From: Calothrix sp. PCC 7507
GTDB lineage: Bacteria > Cyanobacteriota > Cyanobacteriia > Cyanobacteriales > Nostocaceae
Assembly: GCF_000316575.1 (NCBI RefSeq)
Contig: NC_019682.1
Location: 4,462,001-4,526,000 of the forward strand
Length of the DNA: 64,000 nt
Direction of reading: 5' to 3'
In this document: positions 16,636-24,417 of the stretch, piece by piece
How the letters are laid out: the number at the start of each line of letters is the position of its first letter
Position numbering within the stretch: the stretch's first letter is position 1
The notes under the pieces: generated by a model
What the model saw: the letters and a program-made list of their open reading frames with translations, nothing else
What the model was told of the DNA's origin: nothing
The model's database searches: none
Made by a program: the position numbers and the translations under genes

Positions 16636-16893
16636 ATGCTGATGAGTTCCCAGTTAGAAGCAATATTAAAGCAAGCTCAAGAGTTATCACCAGAGGAACA
16701 GCTAGAATTAATTAGGCAATTAACGGAGCAAGTATCTACCCAGCCAGAAACTCAAGTCAAACCAAAGCGTAAAGTAACTGAGTTTTATGGAAGTATGCCC
16801 AATTTATTGTCTGGGATGGATGCTCAAGATTGGGTTGAGCAACTGCGTTCTGAGTGGGATGAACGAGAAAGTATTTTCAGACAACAAGCATGA
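16636..16893 (+). CDS. Antitoxin of VapBC-type pair
   Basis: An 85-residue protein with an N-terminal helical segment (SSQLEAILKQAQELSPEEQLELIRQLTEQV) typical of cyanobacterial small antitoxins, then a basic linker (KPKRKVTEFYG) and a C-terminal peptide (DAQDWVEQLRSEWDERESIFRQQ) of the kind that wraps the toxin. The stop codon overlaps the start of the PIN-domain toxin by four bases (ATGA), strong evidence of translational coupling. Start is ATG 16636 or 16642, so two residues are uncertain. DNA-binding domain type is not clear; the pair likely represses its own promoter as other VapBC do. Confidence 0.75.
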   Translation: MLMSSQLEAILKQAQELSPEEQLELIRQLTEQVSTQPETQVKPKRKVTEFYGSMPNLLSGMDAQDWVEQLRSEWDERESIFRQQA

Positions 16894-17336
16894 AGATTGG
16901 TGATGCCTTCCAAGGGATAAATAAGGTTTTTTTAGATACGTCTCCAGTTATTTACTACGTAGAAGCAACGCCTGGATATGCTATTGTGGCTCAGGAAGTA
17001 TTTAAGTTGTTGAGTCAAGGCAGTTTTGAAGCTGTAGTTTCACCTGTAACGTTAGCAGAGTGTTTAGTCATACCTATTCGGTTGGGACAAGCTAAATCTC
17101 AACAAAATTTTATAGATATGTTAACAAATACTGATGGGATATCATTTGTCCCAATTACGCCTGCTGTGAGTCAAGAAGCAGCTTTAATGAGAGTACGTTA
17201 TGGTTTAAAGTTACCAGATGCATTACAGGTGGCAACAGCTTTAGTAGCTGGTTGTGATGCATTTTTAACTAATGATGCGGCGTTACAAAGAGTAACAGAG
17301 TTGCGAATTATAGTTTTAGGTGCGTTGGAAATTTGA
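16890..17336 (+). CDS. PIN-domain ribonuclease toxin (VapC-like)
   Basis: A 148-residue PIN domain. Conserved acids are at the right places: Asp in KVFLDTSPVIYYVE (residue about 16), Glu in VSPVTLAECLV (about 58), Asp in LKLPDALQVATA (near 112) and Asp in FLTNDAALQRV (near 130). These residues coordinate Mg2+ for RNA cleavage; VapC toxins typically cut tRNA or rRNA. The start overlaps the antitoxin stop by four bases. The family length is normal and no frameshift is seen, so the toxin is likely active and held by the upstream protein. Confidence 0.88.
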   Translation: MKIGDAFQGINKVFLDTSPVIYYVEATPGYAIVAQEVFKLLSQGSFEAVVSPVTLAECLVIPIRLGQAKSQQNFIDMLTNTDGISFVPITPAVSQEAALMRVRYGLKLPDALQVATALVAGCDAFLTNDAALQRVTELRIIVLGALEI

Positions 17337-17468
17337 AAACCCACTCCCATATCTTTCTCGAACAAAAAATTCCTTCACCTTGTTAAAACACTCAAAAAAT
17401 CTGGGGATCACCCAGATTTGGCAGAGCATAATAACCAATAGAGAAAGCAGTGAGCAGGAAAGAACCCA

Positions 17469-18176
17469 ATGGTTGATGAAAATGGATCAATTCGCACCCT
17501 ATCAGTTGATATTGGCGGGAGTGGTGTCAAAGCGATGGTATTGGATATTACAGGGACTCCCATCACAGAAAGGGGACGTTTAGATACACCCCAGCCGGCA
17601 AAACCTGATGTTGTAATTAATGCGATCGCAGTTTTAGCAGCTGCACAAGGTGAGTTTCATCGCGTTTCGGTGGGTTTTCCTGGAGTGGTGCGCTGTGGCG
17701 TGACGGAAACAGCCGTCAACTTAGATCGAGATTGGATTGGGTTTAACTTAGAAACCGCATTGTCGCAACAATTAAGAAAGCCTGTACGAGTGATTAATGA
17801 TGCAGATATGCAGGGATTTGGGGCGATCGCTGGCAAAGGCGTAGAATTAGTGATTACCTTGGGGACTGGGTTTGGTTCTGCATTGTTTGTGGATGGCAAA
17901 CTAGTACCAAATATGGAAATGGGACATCATCAGTTTCGCAAAGGAGAAACCTACGAAGAACAACTAGGGCGGGCGATATTGGAAAAAATCGGCGATAAAA
18001 AATGGAATAAGCGGTTAGAAAAAGCGATCGCCTCTTTGCAAAATCTCTTCAACTATGATTGCCTTTACATCGGCGGTGGTGAAGCCGTCAGAGTGAATAT
18101 GCATCTACCCCTAAACGTCAAACTCATCCCCAATATCACCGGTTTATTAGGCGGTATTGCTTTGTGGCGAAATTAG
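17469..18176 (+). CDS. ROK family / polyphosphate-type glucokinase
   Basis: A 235-residue sugar kinase. It shows the ATP phosphate-1 motif VDIGGSGVKAMVLD (residues 13-26), GFPGVV, the sugar-binding and catalytic segment VRVINDADMQGFGA (with catalytic Asp near 116) and the adenosine/phosphate-2 motif LVITLGTGFGSALF. The size and the NDADMQG motif match the short ROK enzymes annotated as polyphosphate glucokinase in actinobacteria and cyanobacteria rather than E. coli glucokinase. The likely role is phosphorylation of glucose from polyphosphate or ATP; phosphoryl donor cannot be read from sequence. ATG 17469 is used; some similarity begins at SIRTLSVDIGG. Confidence 0.83.
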   Translation: MVDENGSIRTLSVDIGGSGVKAMVLDITGTPITERGRLDTPQPAKPDVVINAIAVLAAAQGEFHRVSVGFPGVVRCGVTETAVNLDRDWIGFNLETALSQQLRKPVRVINDADMQGFGAIAGKGVELVITLGTGFGSALFVDGKLVPNMEMGHHQFRKGETYEEQLGRAILEKIGDKKWNKRLEKAIASLQNLFNYDCLYIGGGEAVRVNMHLPLNVKLIPNITGLLGGIALWRN

Positions 18177-18199
18177 TGGTGTCGCTTGTGAAGATTAGA

Positions 18200-18430
18200 A
18201 CATTTGAACTAATATACAGCCTAGTGGTTTGTCAATTTTGTTTTGAGGGGTTTTTGGTAGTGCGGGCATCTTGCCCGCGTGAGCGAGACGCTCACACTAC
18301 AGTCCCTCATTTCAACCCTGACAGACTACTAGTACCGCAAGGCGGAAGTCAAAAGTCAAAAGTCAAAAGAATTGTATTCCAAGCTCTTGCGCCATTTGAA
18401 ATGGTATGTTCATTTACGCCGCGCTGTACT
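18200..18430. repeat. Dispersed hairpin repeats downstream of glucokinase
   Basis: At 18257-18301 two hairpins (GCGGGCA-TCT-TGCCCGC and GTGAGCG-AGA-CGCTCAC) are enclosed by GTAGTG/CACTAC. At 18328-18370 CTAGTACCGCAAGGCGG precedes three AGTCAAA heptamers, matching inverted sequence at 3065-3090. No gene is seen here. This is typical interspersed repeat material. Confidence 0.65.
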
Positions 18431-18496
18431 AGCACCTTTCTAAAATAAATATAGAATGCGCCCCGGTGAGTGCAGCCACACTCAACCGAATACGAT

Positions 18497-18652
18497 ATGG
18501 TTGTGATTTGCTATTGTTGCAAGTACAACCCCATCAATGCACCCCTCAAGCCAATGCCAGAGCGTCAAGTTTCCGTTGATTCCTTCGGAGGGGATCAGGA
18601 AGCCTACAAGCAGTGGTTAGAGTCTCAAAAGCAACCAGCTGAGGTGCAATGA
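18497..18652 (+). CDS. Possible 51-residue protein
   Basis: A short frame from ATG 18497 encodes a Cys cluster (MVVICYCCKY), a basic middle (MPERQVSVDSFGGDQEAYKQ) and a Lys/Gln-rich end. The C-terminal portion has plausible protein-like composition and the frame is open for 20 more codons upstream to 18470, but there is no good Shine-Dalgarno and no family is recognised. It could be a small real gene or the end of a decayed one. Confidence 0.3.
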   Translation: MVVICYCCKYNPINAPLKPMPERQVSVDSFGGDQEAYKQWLESQKQPAEVQ

Positions 18653-18854
18653 AGAGTACTGAGTATGAGATTCACCAGAGGCAGGGGGAGAATTCAGGAT
18701 TCCCCTCCCATAAAGGTTCAGAGCAAATAAATCTATTTATGGAGTTTTCCCCCTGCTCCCTGCCTCTTTTCCTCAATTAACTCTCACAGAACAACATCAC
18801 CGCTAAAATAAAGATAGACTTTGTTGAGATTTGTATAGTTAGGGATTAGCTGTC

Positions 18855-19874
18855 ATGGCTCCCGCCGTTTTAATTCAAAATTTGCGAAAGCGCTACGGTA
18901 CTGTTGAAGCCGTCAAAGATGTCTCCTTCCAGGTAGAACCAGGAGAAATTTTTGGCTTACTTGGCCCCAACGGTGCTGGTAAGACTACTACCTTGCGTGC
19001 CTTGTGTACACTCACCACACCGGATGCTGGCAAAATCGAAGTATCTGGCATCTCTGTGTTGGATAACCCCAGAGTCGCAAGACAACGCTTAGGCTACGTG
19101 GCGCAGGAAGTCGCTTTAGATAAGGTGCTGACAGGAAAAGAATTGCTGCAATTGCAAGCAGCGCTTTATCATCTCCCCAGCGCCCTAGGAAAACAGCGTA
19201 TTGAGACAGTGTTGGATTTACTCGGCTTACAGGAATACGCCAATCAAAAAACAGGAACCTATTCTGGCGGTTTACGTAAGCGCCTAGATTTGGCTGCAGG
19301 ATTGCTTCATTCACCAGATGTTTTGGTTTTAGATGAGCCAACAGTAGGACTTGACATAGAAAGCCGTTTTGTGGTATGGGATTTCTTGCGTAAGTTACGT
19401 GCTTCTGGGACAACGGTAGTAATTACCAGCCATTATTTAGAAGAGATTGATGCCCTAGCCTCTAGCGTGGCAATTATTGATCGGGGGATTGTGATTGCAT
19501 CTGGCACACCTTCGCAGTTGAAAGATCAAGTCGGGGGCGATCGCATCACATTACGCATCCGCGAATTTTCTCCCCTAGAGGAAGCAGAAACAGCGAAACA
19601 TCTGCTAAAGGATTTGCCATTTGTGCAAGAAGCGATCGTCAACACCGCCCAGGGAAATTCCTTGAACTTAGTGGTGACGCCTCAAAATGATGCACTGATC
19701 ACCATCCAGCAAAAACTCCATGCTGCAGGCTTAACCATTTTCAGCATTGCCCAATCACGCCCCAGCCTAGATGACGTTTATCTCGCCGCCACAGGTAAAA
19801 CCCTCATGGATGCTGAACTAGCCGCAGTTGCTAACCGCGATCCTAAAGCCGAGAAAAAGCAGAATATGAGGTAG
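18855..19874 (+). CDS. ABC exporter ATP-binding protein (DrrA-like)
   Basis: ATPase subunit of an ABC-2 type exporter, 339 residues. Walker A GPNGAGKTTT (residues about 36-45), Q-loop region YVAQEVALD, signature YSGGLRKRLDLAAG (normally LSGGM in this class), Walker B VLVLDEPTVGLD and the H-loop histidine in VVITSHYLEE are all present. The roughly 100-residue C-terminal extension with SLDDVYLAATG is typical of the DrrA/CcmA subfamily. The permease gene follows after 77 bases containing a C-rich STRR. The substrate is unknown; a hydrophobic natural product or lipid-like compound is usual for the family. Confidence 0.92.
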   Translation: MAPAVLIQNLRKRYGTVEAVKDVSFQVEPGEIFGLLGPNGAGKTTTLRALCTLTTPDAGKIEVSGISVLDNPRVARQRLGYVAQEVALDKVLTGKELLQLQAALYHLPSALGKQRIETVLDLLGLQEYANQKTGTYSGGLRKRLDLAAGLLHSPDVLVLDEPTVGLDIESRFVVWDFLRKLRASGTTVVITSHYLEEIDALASSVAIIDRGIVIASGTPSQLKDQVGGDRITLRIREFSPLEEAETAKHLLKDLPFVQEAIVNTAQGNSLNLVVTPQNDALITIQQKLHAAGLTIFSIAQSRPSLDDVYLAATGKTLMDAELAAVANRDPKAEKKQNMR

Positions 19875-19951
19875 GGAATAGGCAATAGGAAAGAATTATT
19901 GTCATCTCCCTGCCCCCTGCCCCTTGCCCCCTGCCCAATCCCCAAATTATT

Positions 19952-20839
19952 ATGAGCATCACCCCAAAATCTGATCTAAATTGGCAACCAGCAATATCAC
20001 CGCAGGTATCCACTGATACTAATAGCAACTTTTTCGGTGAACTGGTGCAGGAAACGCTAGCACTAACTCGTCGCTTGTTTATTCAATTGCAACGCCGTCC
20101 TTCCACCTTGGCGGCGGGAATTATTCAACCAGTGATGTGGCTGGTGTTATTTGGTGCTTTATTCCAAAACGCCCCCAAAGGGATGTTTGGGGATACCACG
20201 AATTACGGACAATTTTTGAGCGCAGGTGTAATTGTTTTTACAGCCTTTGCCGGGGCACTAAATGCTGGGTTGCCCGTCATGTTTGATCGAGAGTTCGGTT
20301 TTTTAAATCGGTTGCTGGTGGCGCCTCTAGCATCCCGTTTTTCCATTGTTTTCGCTTCAGCAATCTTTATTATTAGTCAAAGTTTGTTGCAAGCAGCGGT
20401 GATTGTCGCCGCCGCCGCATTCTTAGGGGCTGGTTTACCAGATGCTGCTGGCTTAAGTGCGATCGCCCTCATCGTTTTCTTGCTAGCCTTGGGTGTGACA
20501 GCAATTTCTCTTGGTTTGGCTTTTGCCCTTCCTGGACACATCGAACTAATTGCAGTAATTTTTGTTGTTAACCTACCATTGCTATTTGCTAGCACTGCCT
20601 TAGCACCTTTATCTTTCATGCCCAAATGGTTGCAAGTTATCGCCACCCTCAATCCCCTCAGCTATGCCATTGAACCAATCCGCTATCTATATCTTCACAG
20701 TGATTGGGGATTGGGTAGTGTAGTCATGCAAGCACCTTGGGGTCATGTTACCTTTGGGGGAGCAATATTGGTATTACTTGGCTTTGCTTTTGTCGCCTTG
20801 TTAAGCATTCAACCGCAACTACGGCGGACTCTTGCTTAA
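19952..20839 (+). CDS. ABC-2 type permease (DrrB-like)
   Basis: Membrane partner of the preceding ATPase, 295 residues, six predicted membrane segments beginning near residue 55 after a soluble N-terminus. Characteristic parts are QRRPSTLAAGIIQPVMWLVLFG at the first helix, FGFLNRLLVAPLASR (the intracellular coupling segment EFG-x-L-x-x-L-L-V-x-P-x-x-R) and LATLNPLSYAIEPIR near the C-terminus, all hallmarks of the ABC-2 family. The ATG 19952 lies directly after the C-rich repeat, so the two genes are presumably cotranscribed through the repeat. Followed by a gene for a small secreted protein. Confidence 0.92.
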   Translation: MSITPKSDLNWQPAISPQVSTDTNSNFFGELVQETLALTRRLFIQLQRRPSTLAAGIIQPVMWLVLFGALFQNAPKGMFGDTTNYGQFLSAGVIVFTAFAGALNAGLPVMFDREFGFLNRLLVAPLASRFSIVFASAIFIISQSLLQAAVIVAAAAFLGAGLPDAAGLSAIALIVFLLALGVTAISLGLAFALPGHIELIAVIFVVNLPLLFASTALAPLSFMPKWLQVIATLNPLSYAIEPIRYLYLHSDWGLGSVVMQAPWGHVTFGGAILVLLGFAFVALLSIQPQLRRTLA

Positions 20840-20885
20840 GATGTAAGCATGATTTTATGTAGAGAGAACTTTAGGCTAAAAAATC

Positions 20886-21260
20886 ATGAAAAAACTACTT
20901 CTACCCTTTACTAAGCTTGCAGTTGCTATCGTAGCTGGAATTGGCTTTGCCCCGTTGCTCGTAGCTCAACCCAGTTTAGCTGACTCTTTGGGAAATTCCT
21001 TTCCCAGCAATAACTCAGAAGAGAATAATAACAATCCATTGTCCCCTGGAAGCTCAGACTTCAATATGTTTGACCTGATCCATCGGGCAAATTTTGGCAA
21101 TATCAACTGGAATGATAGTGAACAGAACCAAAAACTAGACGAAGCCGCAGAAGCTTATAAGAAAATACAGCAACAACGATTTCAAAATTCACAAAATAAT
21201 GCTGTCCCTGGTTCACCATCAACTGAACCATCAGCAAATAAACCTTCACCAGGTAATTAA
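20886..21260 (+). CDS. Small secreted hypothetical protein
   Basis: A 124-residue protein with a clear Sec signal peptide (basic MKKLLLPFTK, hydrophobic LAVAIVAGIGFAPLLVA, cleavage likely after SLA-D near residue 33). The mature part is Asn/Gln/Ser-rich and low in hydrophobic residues, with FNMFDLIHRANFGNINWN as its only structured-looking piece and a Pro/Ser/Asn tail. No family is recognised with certainty; similar short proteins occur in filamentous cyanobacteria. It begins 46 bases after the ABC permease, possibly in the same transcript. Confidence 0.7.
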   Translation: MKKLLLPFTKLAVAIVAGIGFAPLLVAQPSLADSLGNSFPSNNSEENNNNPLSPGSSDFNMFDLIHRANFGNINWNDSEQNQKLDEAAEAYKKIQQQRFQNSQNNAVPGSPSTEPSANKPSPGN

Positions 21261-21279
21261 AGATGAAATAATAGTTACG

Positions 21280-21324
21280 TAGTAAGCACTTCAGTGCTGA
21301 AGACAAGGACTAAAGTCCTTACAC
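21280..21324. repeat. Interspersed repeat: CACTTCAGTGCTGAAGACAAGGACTAAAGTCCTTAC type
   Basis: Two small hairpins in tandem (CACTTCAGTG and AAGGACTAAAGTCCTT). A second, partial copy with the same core lies at about 22960-22990 on the other side of the transposase gene and includes the ACTACGAAC terminus missing here. The copies are in direct orientation flanking the IS110 gene, but this may reflect independent insertion. Confidence 0.6.
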
Positions 21325-21437
21325 CTCATATCTTGCACCATTTTCAATTTTGTAGCGACTGTCTTAAAAGTCAAGCGATGGCTTCGCCAAAGCCTTCGGC
21401 TAAAGTTAACAAAAAACCGGGACTGTGAACATTGACG

Positions 21438-21562
21438 CAACTGGGGAACGCTGCGCTAGATTCGGTGGTGGCTGGTACGGGCATTGAGATTTTACATTGG
21501 TAGCCAAGACAGTTGCAGCCCGCACCAGCCACTCCGCTACGCCACCGAATCTTCCCCAGTTG
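21438..21562. repeat. Long imperfect inverted repeat downstream of the IS110 transposase
   Basis: Left arm from CAACTGGGGA (21438) and right arm ending TCCCCAGTTG (21562) pair over about 35 bases. Each arm carries a different extra 10-base block: ACGCTGCGCT in the left arm, and CTCCGCTACG in the right arm, at different positions. The arms therefore pair fully only if both blocks bulge out. Between 21600 and 21710 more dispersed-repeat fragments follow. Confidence 0.7.
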
Positions 21563-21708
21563 CTGGACTTCCCGTGGAGGCAAAAAAGAGCATGAAAAAT
21601 TGTTCGCATGGCTGCGACGCCGAATAGCCCGTCGTAGACATCGGATCAGTAAAGATGCGATACCATCCGCTCAAAGGCTAATAAAAAGTATAAAAACGTT
21701 TGCAAGCC

Positions 21709-22671
21709 TTACGCGTTAACAATTGGTTGAAAGTTATCAGAAATGCACCAAGGCAAATTATCTCGAACCATTGCATTTAAAATGACTAACATTTTATGAA
21801 CGCAAGCGGTCAGAGCAAGTTTTTTGGATTTACCACGTTCAACAAGACGTTCATAAAAAGCTTTGATTACGGGATTATGACGCATAGCAACCACAGCACC
21901 CATATAAAGAGTGGCACGAACATGGGCGCGACCACCATTAATCATACGCTTACCTTTGTGTTGCCCACTATCATGATTAATTGGTGCAACGCCAACTAGA
22001 CGCGAGATTTGTTTGGCAGTTAGCTTACCCAGTTCTGGTAAATCCGAAACCAGAGTTGTCGAAATTACTTGGCCAATGCCTGGAGTAGTTTTGAGTAAAT
22101 TAATTTTATCAATCCATTGTTGATTGTTTTGCGTCAATTCTTCAATTTCTTGATTGAGTTGTTTTAGACGTTGCTCAAGATATTCAATATGAGCTTCAAT
22201 ATCAGCCAATGCTTTTCCACGAGCGCGTGAACGGCGATTTTTTTCTGCCGTCTGCATTTCGACTAATTGTCTTCTCCGACTAATTAATTCGCTCAATTGA
22301 CGCGCAGTTTCTGATTCAATTGGTAATCTTTGGGGTTTCATTGCTTCCCCAAAATGTGCCAAAATTTTGGCATCAATAGCATCAGTTTTGGCAAGCTTTC
22401 CTGTAGCTTTAGCAAAATCTCGCCCCTGGCGTGGATTGATTAATGCAACTGGTAAAAATGCAGCTTGTAATTGAATTACTAGCTCTGTTTCTAACCCTCC
22501 TGTTGCTTCCAATACAATCAGATTTAAATTAGCGGATTTGAGTTCCTCTACTAAATGAGATATTTCTACTTCTGTGTTTGCTACAGAGAATGCTTTACCC
22601 ATTGGACGGATATAAACATCTAGAGTAGCTTTACTGACATCAATGCCTACCCATTGAGCAATGTTTTCCAT
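21709..22671 (-). CDS. IS110 family transposase (DEDD recombinase)
   Basis: Bridge-RNA-guided recombinase family. From ATG 22671 (MENIAQWVGIDVSKATLDV) the protein has 320 residues; an open extension to 22767 exists but family similarity begins at this Met. The N-terminal RuvC-like DEDD domain shows GIDVSKATLD, LIVLEATGG and AKTDAIDAKILA (first, second and third/fourth acidic residues). The C-terminal Tnp_20 domain shows LKTTPGIGQVISTTLVSDLPELG and the conserved serine region VGVAPINHDSGQHKGKRMI with GGRAHVRATLYM. The gene is uninterrupted and probably active. The non-coding part of such elements encodes the bridge RNA. Confidence 0.93.
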   Translation of the reverse strand: MENIAQWVGIDVSKATLDVYIRPMGKAFSVANTEVEISHLVEELKSANLNLIVLEATGGLETELVIQLQAAFLPVALINPRQGRDFAKATGKLAKTDAIDAKILAHFGEAMKPQRLPIESETARQLSELISRRRQLVEMQTAEKNRRSRARGKALADIEAHIEYLEQRLKQLNQEIEELTQNNQQWIDKINLLKTTPGIGQVISTTLVSDLPELGKLTAKQISRLVGVAPINHDSGQHKGKRMINGGRAHVRATLYMGAVVAMRHNPVIKAFYERLVERGKSKKLALTACVHKMLVILNAMVRDNLPWCISDNFQPIVNA

Positions 22672-22890
22672 TTTTTTACTCTCAACTACTTTGTCAAGAA
22701 GTTTTTGATTCCTCCCCTTGATTTCACTCATCCTTGCCCGATACGGACTGTATACTTTAAATCTCAATATTTAAAGTTTTGACCCCGGCGACTGTTCGAG
22801 TTCTGTCAAAGAGATTGTTGTAGTGACCCATGCTACAAAGCGGTCTATTTTGACCAAGGTTGGGACGGTCTACTACTATTTCTAAGATAC
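22672..22890 (-). ncRNA. Candidate bridge RNA region of the IS110 element
   Basis: In IS110-group elements the bridge RNA is transcribed from the non-coding end upstream of the transposase. The region here is about 200 bases without other genes, and contains small hairpin-forming and near-complementary pieces (TTGTAGTGACCCATGCTACAA, read as TTGTAG/CTACAA, and GGTCTATTTTGACC). This placement fits the family; structure and ends are not verified. Confidence 0.4.
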
Positions 22891-22958
22891 AAGGGTGGGC
22901 ATCGCCCACCAACGCAAATATAAGGGTTCCAGGCAATGGTGGGCAGTGCCCACCCTAC
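22891..22958. repeat. Paired-hairpin repeat (GGGTGGGC family), short form
   Basis: AAGGGTGGGCATCGCCCACC and GGTGGGCAGTGCCCACCCTAC bracket a roughly 27-base linker. A nearly identical element is at 37729-37797. The flanking AAGACAAGGACTAAAGTCC piece directly continues it. Confidence 0.8.
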
Positions 22959-23023
22959 TGAAGACAAGGACTAAAGTCCTTACTACGAACTTATGTCAGT
23001 CGATTATTAAAGGTGCAAAAGGT

Positions 23024-23461
23024 CTAAAGCCCAAGTGCAGCTAAAATATCCCCAGCATGGGTTGCTGTGCTGACACTAGCGTCAACATGGATGATTTTAC
23101 CGCTAGGGTCAATTACGTAAGTGACACGTTTGGCATAACCACCGCCATCAACATCGAAAGCTTTGATCAGACTTTTGTCTGTGTCAGCTAGTAAAGGAAA
23201 ATTAAGGCTATATTTGGCAGTGAATGCTTGATGGGCGGTTTCATCATCTGCACTCACTCCCAGTACCACAATATCTTTACCTTTATACTGAGCTTGGGCA
23301 TCGCGGAAGCTGCAAGCTTGTTTGGTGCAGCCTGGTGTGTCATCTTTGGGGTAAAAATATAAAACCACCGTCTTACCGGCAAAATCAGATAACGAGACGG
23401 TATTACCGTTGGTGTCTTTGGCGGTAAATGCAGGTGCATCCGTTCCGACTGCTAGAGGCAT
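23024..23461 (-). CDS. Peroxiredoxin, PrxQ/BCP type
   Basis: A 145-residue thiol peroxidase that reduces peroxides with electrons from thioredoxin. The active site YFYPKDDTPGCTKQACSFRD shows the peroxidatic Cys45 and the resolving Cys50 five residues on, which is the PrxQ/BCP arrangement. Length is typical, no targeting signal. On its downstream side the repeat mosaic of the IS110 region begins; upstream (23462-23579) is an ordinary promoter-size gap. A functional link to the thioredoxin gene at 42.9 kb is likely biochemically, not by position. Confidence 0.93.
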   Translation of the reverse strand: MPLAVGTDAPAFTAKDTNGNTVSLSDFAGKTVVLYFYPKDDTPGCTKQACSFRDAQAQYKGKDIVVLGVSADDETAHQAFTAKYSLNFPLLADTDKSLIKAFDVDGGGYAKRVTYVIDPSGKIIHVDASVSTATHAGDILAALGL

Positions 23462-23579
23462 AATGAACTCTTCCTGTTTCAGATTGTTGATGCACTTGAA
23501 ATTTTACAATAATTTACAATGTTTAAGTGAATTACCGGAAAAACGACCAGCTATAGGCTGAAGTGTAAAAGCTAGTTGG

Positions 23580-23664
23580 TTGAAGAGTCAAAGGTCAAAG
23601 GTCAAGAGTCAAATTTATTATCTCCTCCAGTCAACAGTCATCAGTCATCAGTCATCAGTCATCA
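23580..23664 (+). repeat. STRR (GTCAAAG and AGTCATC units)
   Basis: AAGAGTCAAAGGTCAAAGGTCAAGAGTC followed, after a short spacer, by four AGTCATC heptamers that run straight into the GTG start of the next gene. Confidence 0.85.
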
Positions 23665-24060
23665 GTGAATTACCAAAACCCCAAAACGTTTTTTTATCTA
23701 CCCAGCACTGTAGAACGAGCCGAGCGATCGCTTGTATGTTCTCCTTTCAATCTTGGCTTACTCGCAGCCATGCGCCATGAGAGTGTATCATTAGGTGCGA
23801 TCGCCCAAAACAATGGTGTTAAGTATGGCTACACCAAAAGACCTTTGTCGGAAGTAGCGTGTGATAATGCTTTAAACTGGTTGATTCAAGTAGGTATACT
23901 CCGAAGAGAAGTTGACGGACAGGGAATCACAGATAGTTTCCGTCTCACTCCCCTAGGACACCAGTTGGTGGAACAATACCAGGGAAAAAATTTGCCTAGT
24001 CCCTCGTGGGGCGATCGCATCTACGATATGATGACTCGTTGGTTAAGACTGCCTTTTTAG
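23665..24060 (+). CDS. Npun_F0494 family protein
   Basis: A 131-residue cyanobacteria-specific protein of unknown function. Similarity to the family as I remember it begins near TVERAERSL and continues with LLAAMRHESVSLGAIAQNNGVKYGYTKRPLSE (in pieces: NNGVKYGYTKRPLSE), DNALNWLIQVGILRREVDGQGITDSFRLTPLG. The C-terminal half looks like a winged helix (LNWLIQVGILRREVD...FRLTPLGHQLV), so DNA binding is conceivable. The start is GTG 23665, embedded in the last unit of an STRR; no Shine-Dalgarno is visible, so translation may depend on this repeat boundary. Confidence 0.78.
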   Translation: MNYQNPKTFFYLPSTVERAERSLVCSPFNLGLLAAMRHESVSLGAIAQNNGVKYGYTKRPLSEVACDNALNWLIQVGILRREVDGQGITDSFRLTPLGHQLVEQYQGKNLPSPSWGDRIYDMMTRWLRLPF

Positions 24061-24417
24061 AATGGAAAACTGAAAAGTTAGGATGAGGGCATAAAAGGGA
24101 ACAATAATATACGGAAGCCTCAACCCCATTTATCAAATTTTTACCAAATCTCTCAGAATTTGTGCGGTTGTTGGTAAGAAGTACAAGAATAACAAAGGGG
24201 TGACAGAGGTGACAAAAAGCACGGTGGTATCTTCCAGTAGCTGCCGAGCTCGTTATCAGTGAACAGTGAACAGTTTGAGGATTTCACACTTCGACTCTGC
24301 TCACTAACCATTAGACGTGGGTAACTCTGGCTTCTCATTGATAACTGATAACTGATAACTGAATTACCGTTCTTCCCTAAATTTCCGCCCCTTATTTTAA
24401 AAAACCGATAGTAACCT
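24061..24417. other. Intergenic region before cobQ with STRRs
   Basis: No gene. The region contains AGTGAACAGTGAACAG (about 24258-24272) and three to four TAACTGA units (24340-24362) ending about 55 bases upstream of cobQ. I looked for a cobalamin riboswitch (B12 box, conserved GCCACTG) and found none. Confidence 0.6.

Larger units (their letters stand above)
21709..22890 (-). mobile_element. IS110 family insertion element, approximate extent
   Basis: Includes the transposase gene and about 220 bases of non-coding sequence before its start. IS110 elements have no conspicuous terminal inverted repeats, so ends cannot be fixed from this sequence alone; the left limit may extend into the repeat mosaic before 21709 and the right limit is set at the start of the GGGTGGGC repeat (22891). 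Other copies in the genome would define the true ends. Confidence 0.6.

Noticed and set aside
21280-22990. Composite transposon bounded by the AAGGACTAAAGTCCTT repeats
   Set aside because: The two repeat copies are differently truncated and belong to a dispersed family, so they need not be element ends.
24061-24417. Cobalamin riboswitch upstream of cobQ
   Set aside because: No B12 box or conserved core was seen; the region holds heptamer repeats.
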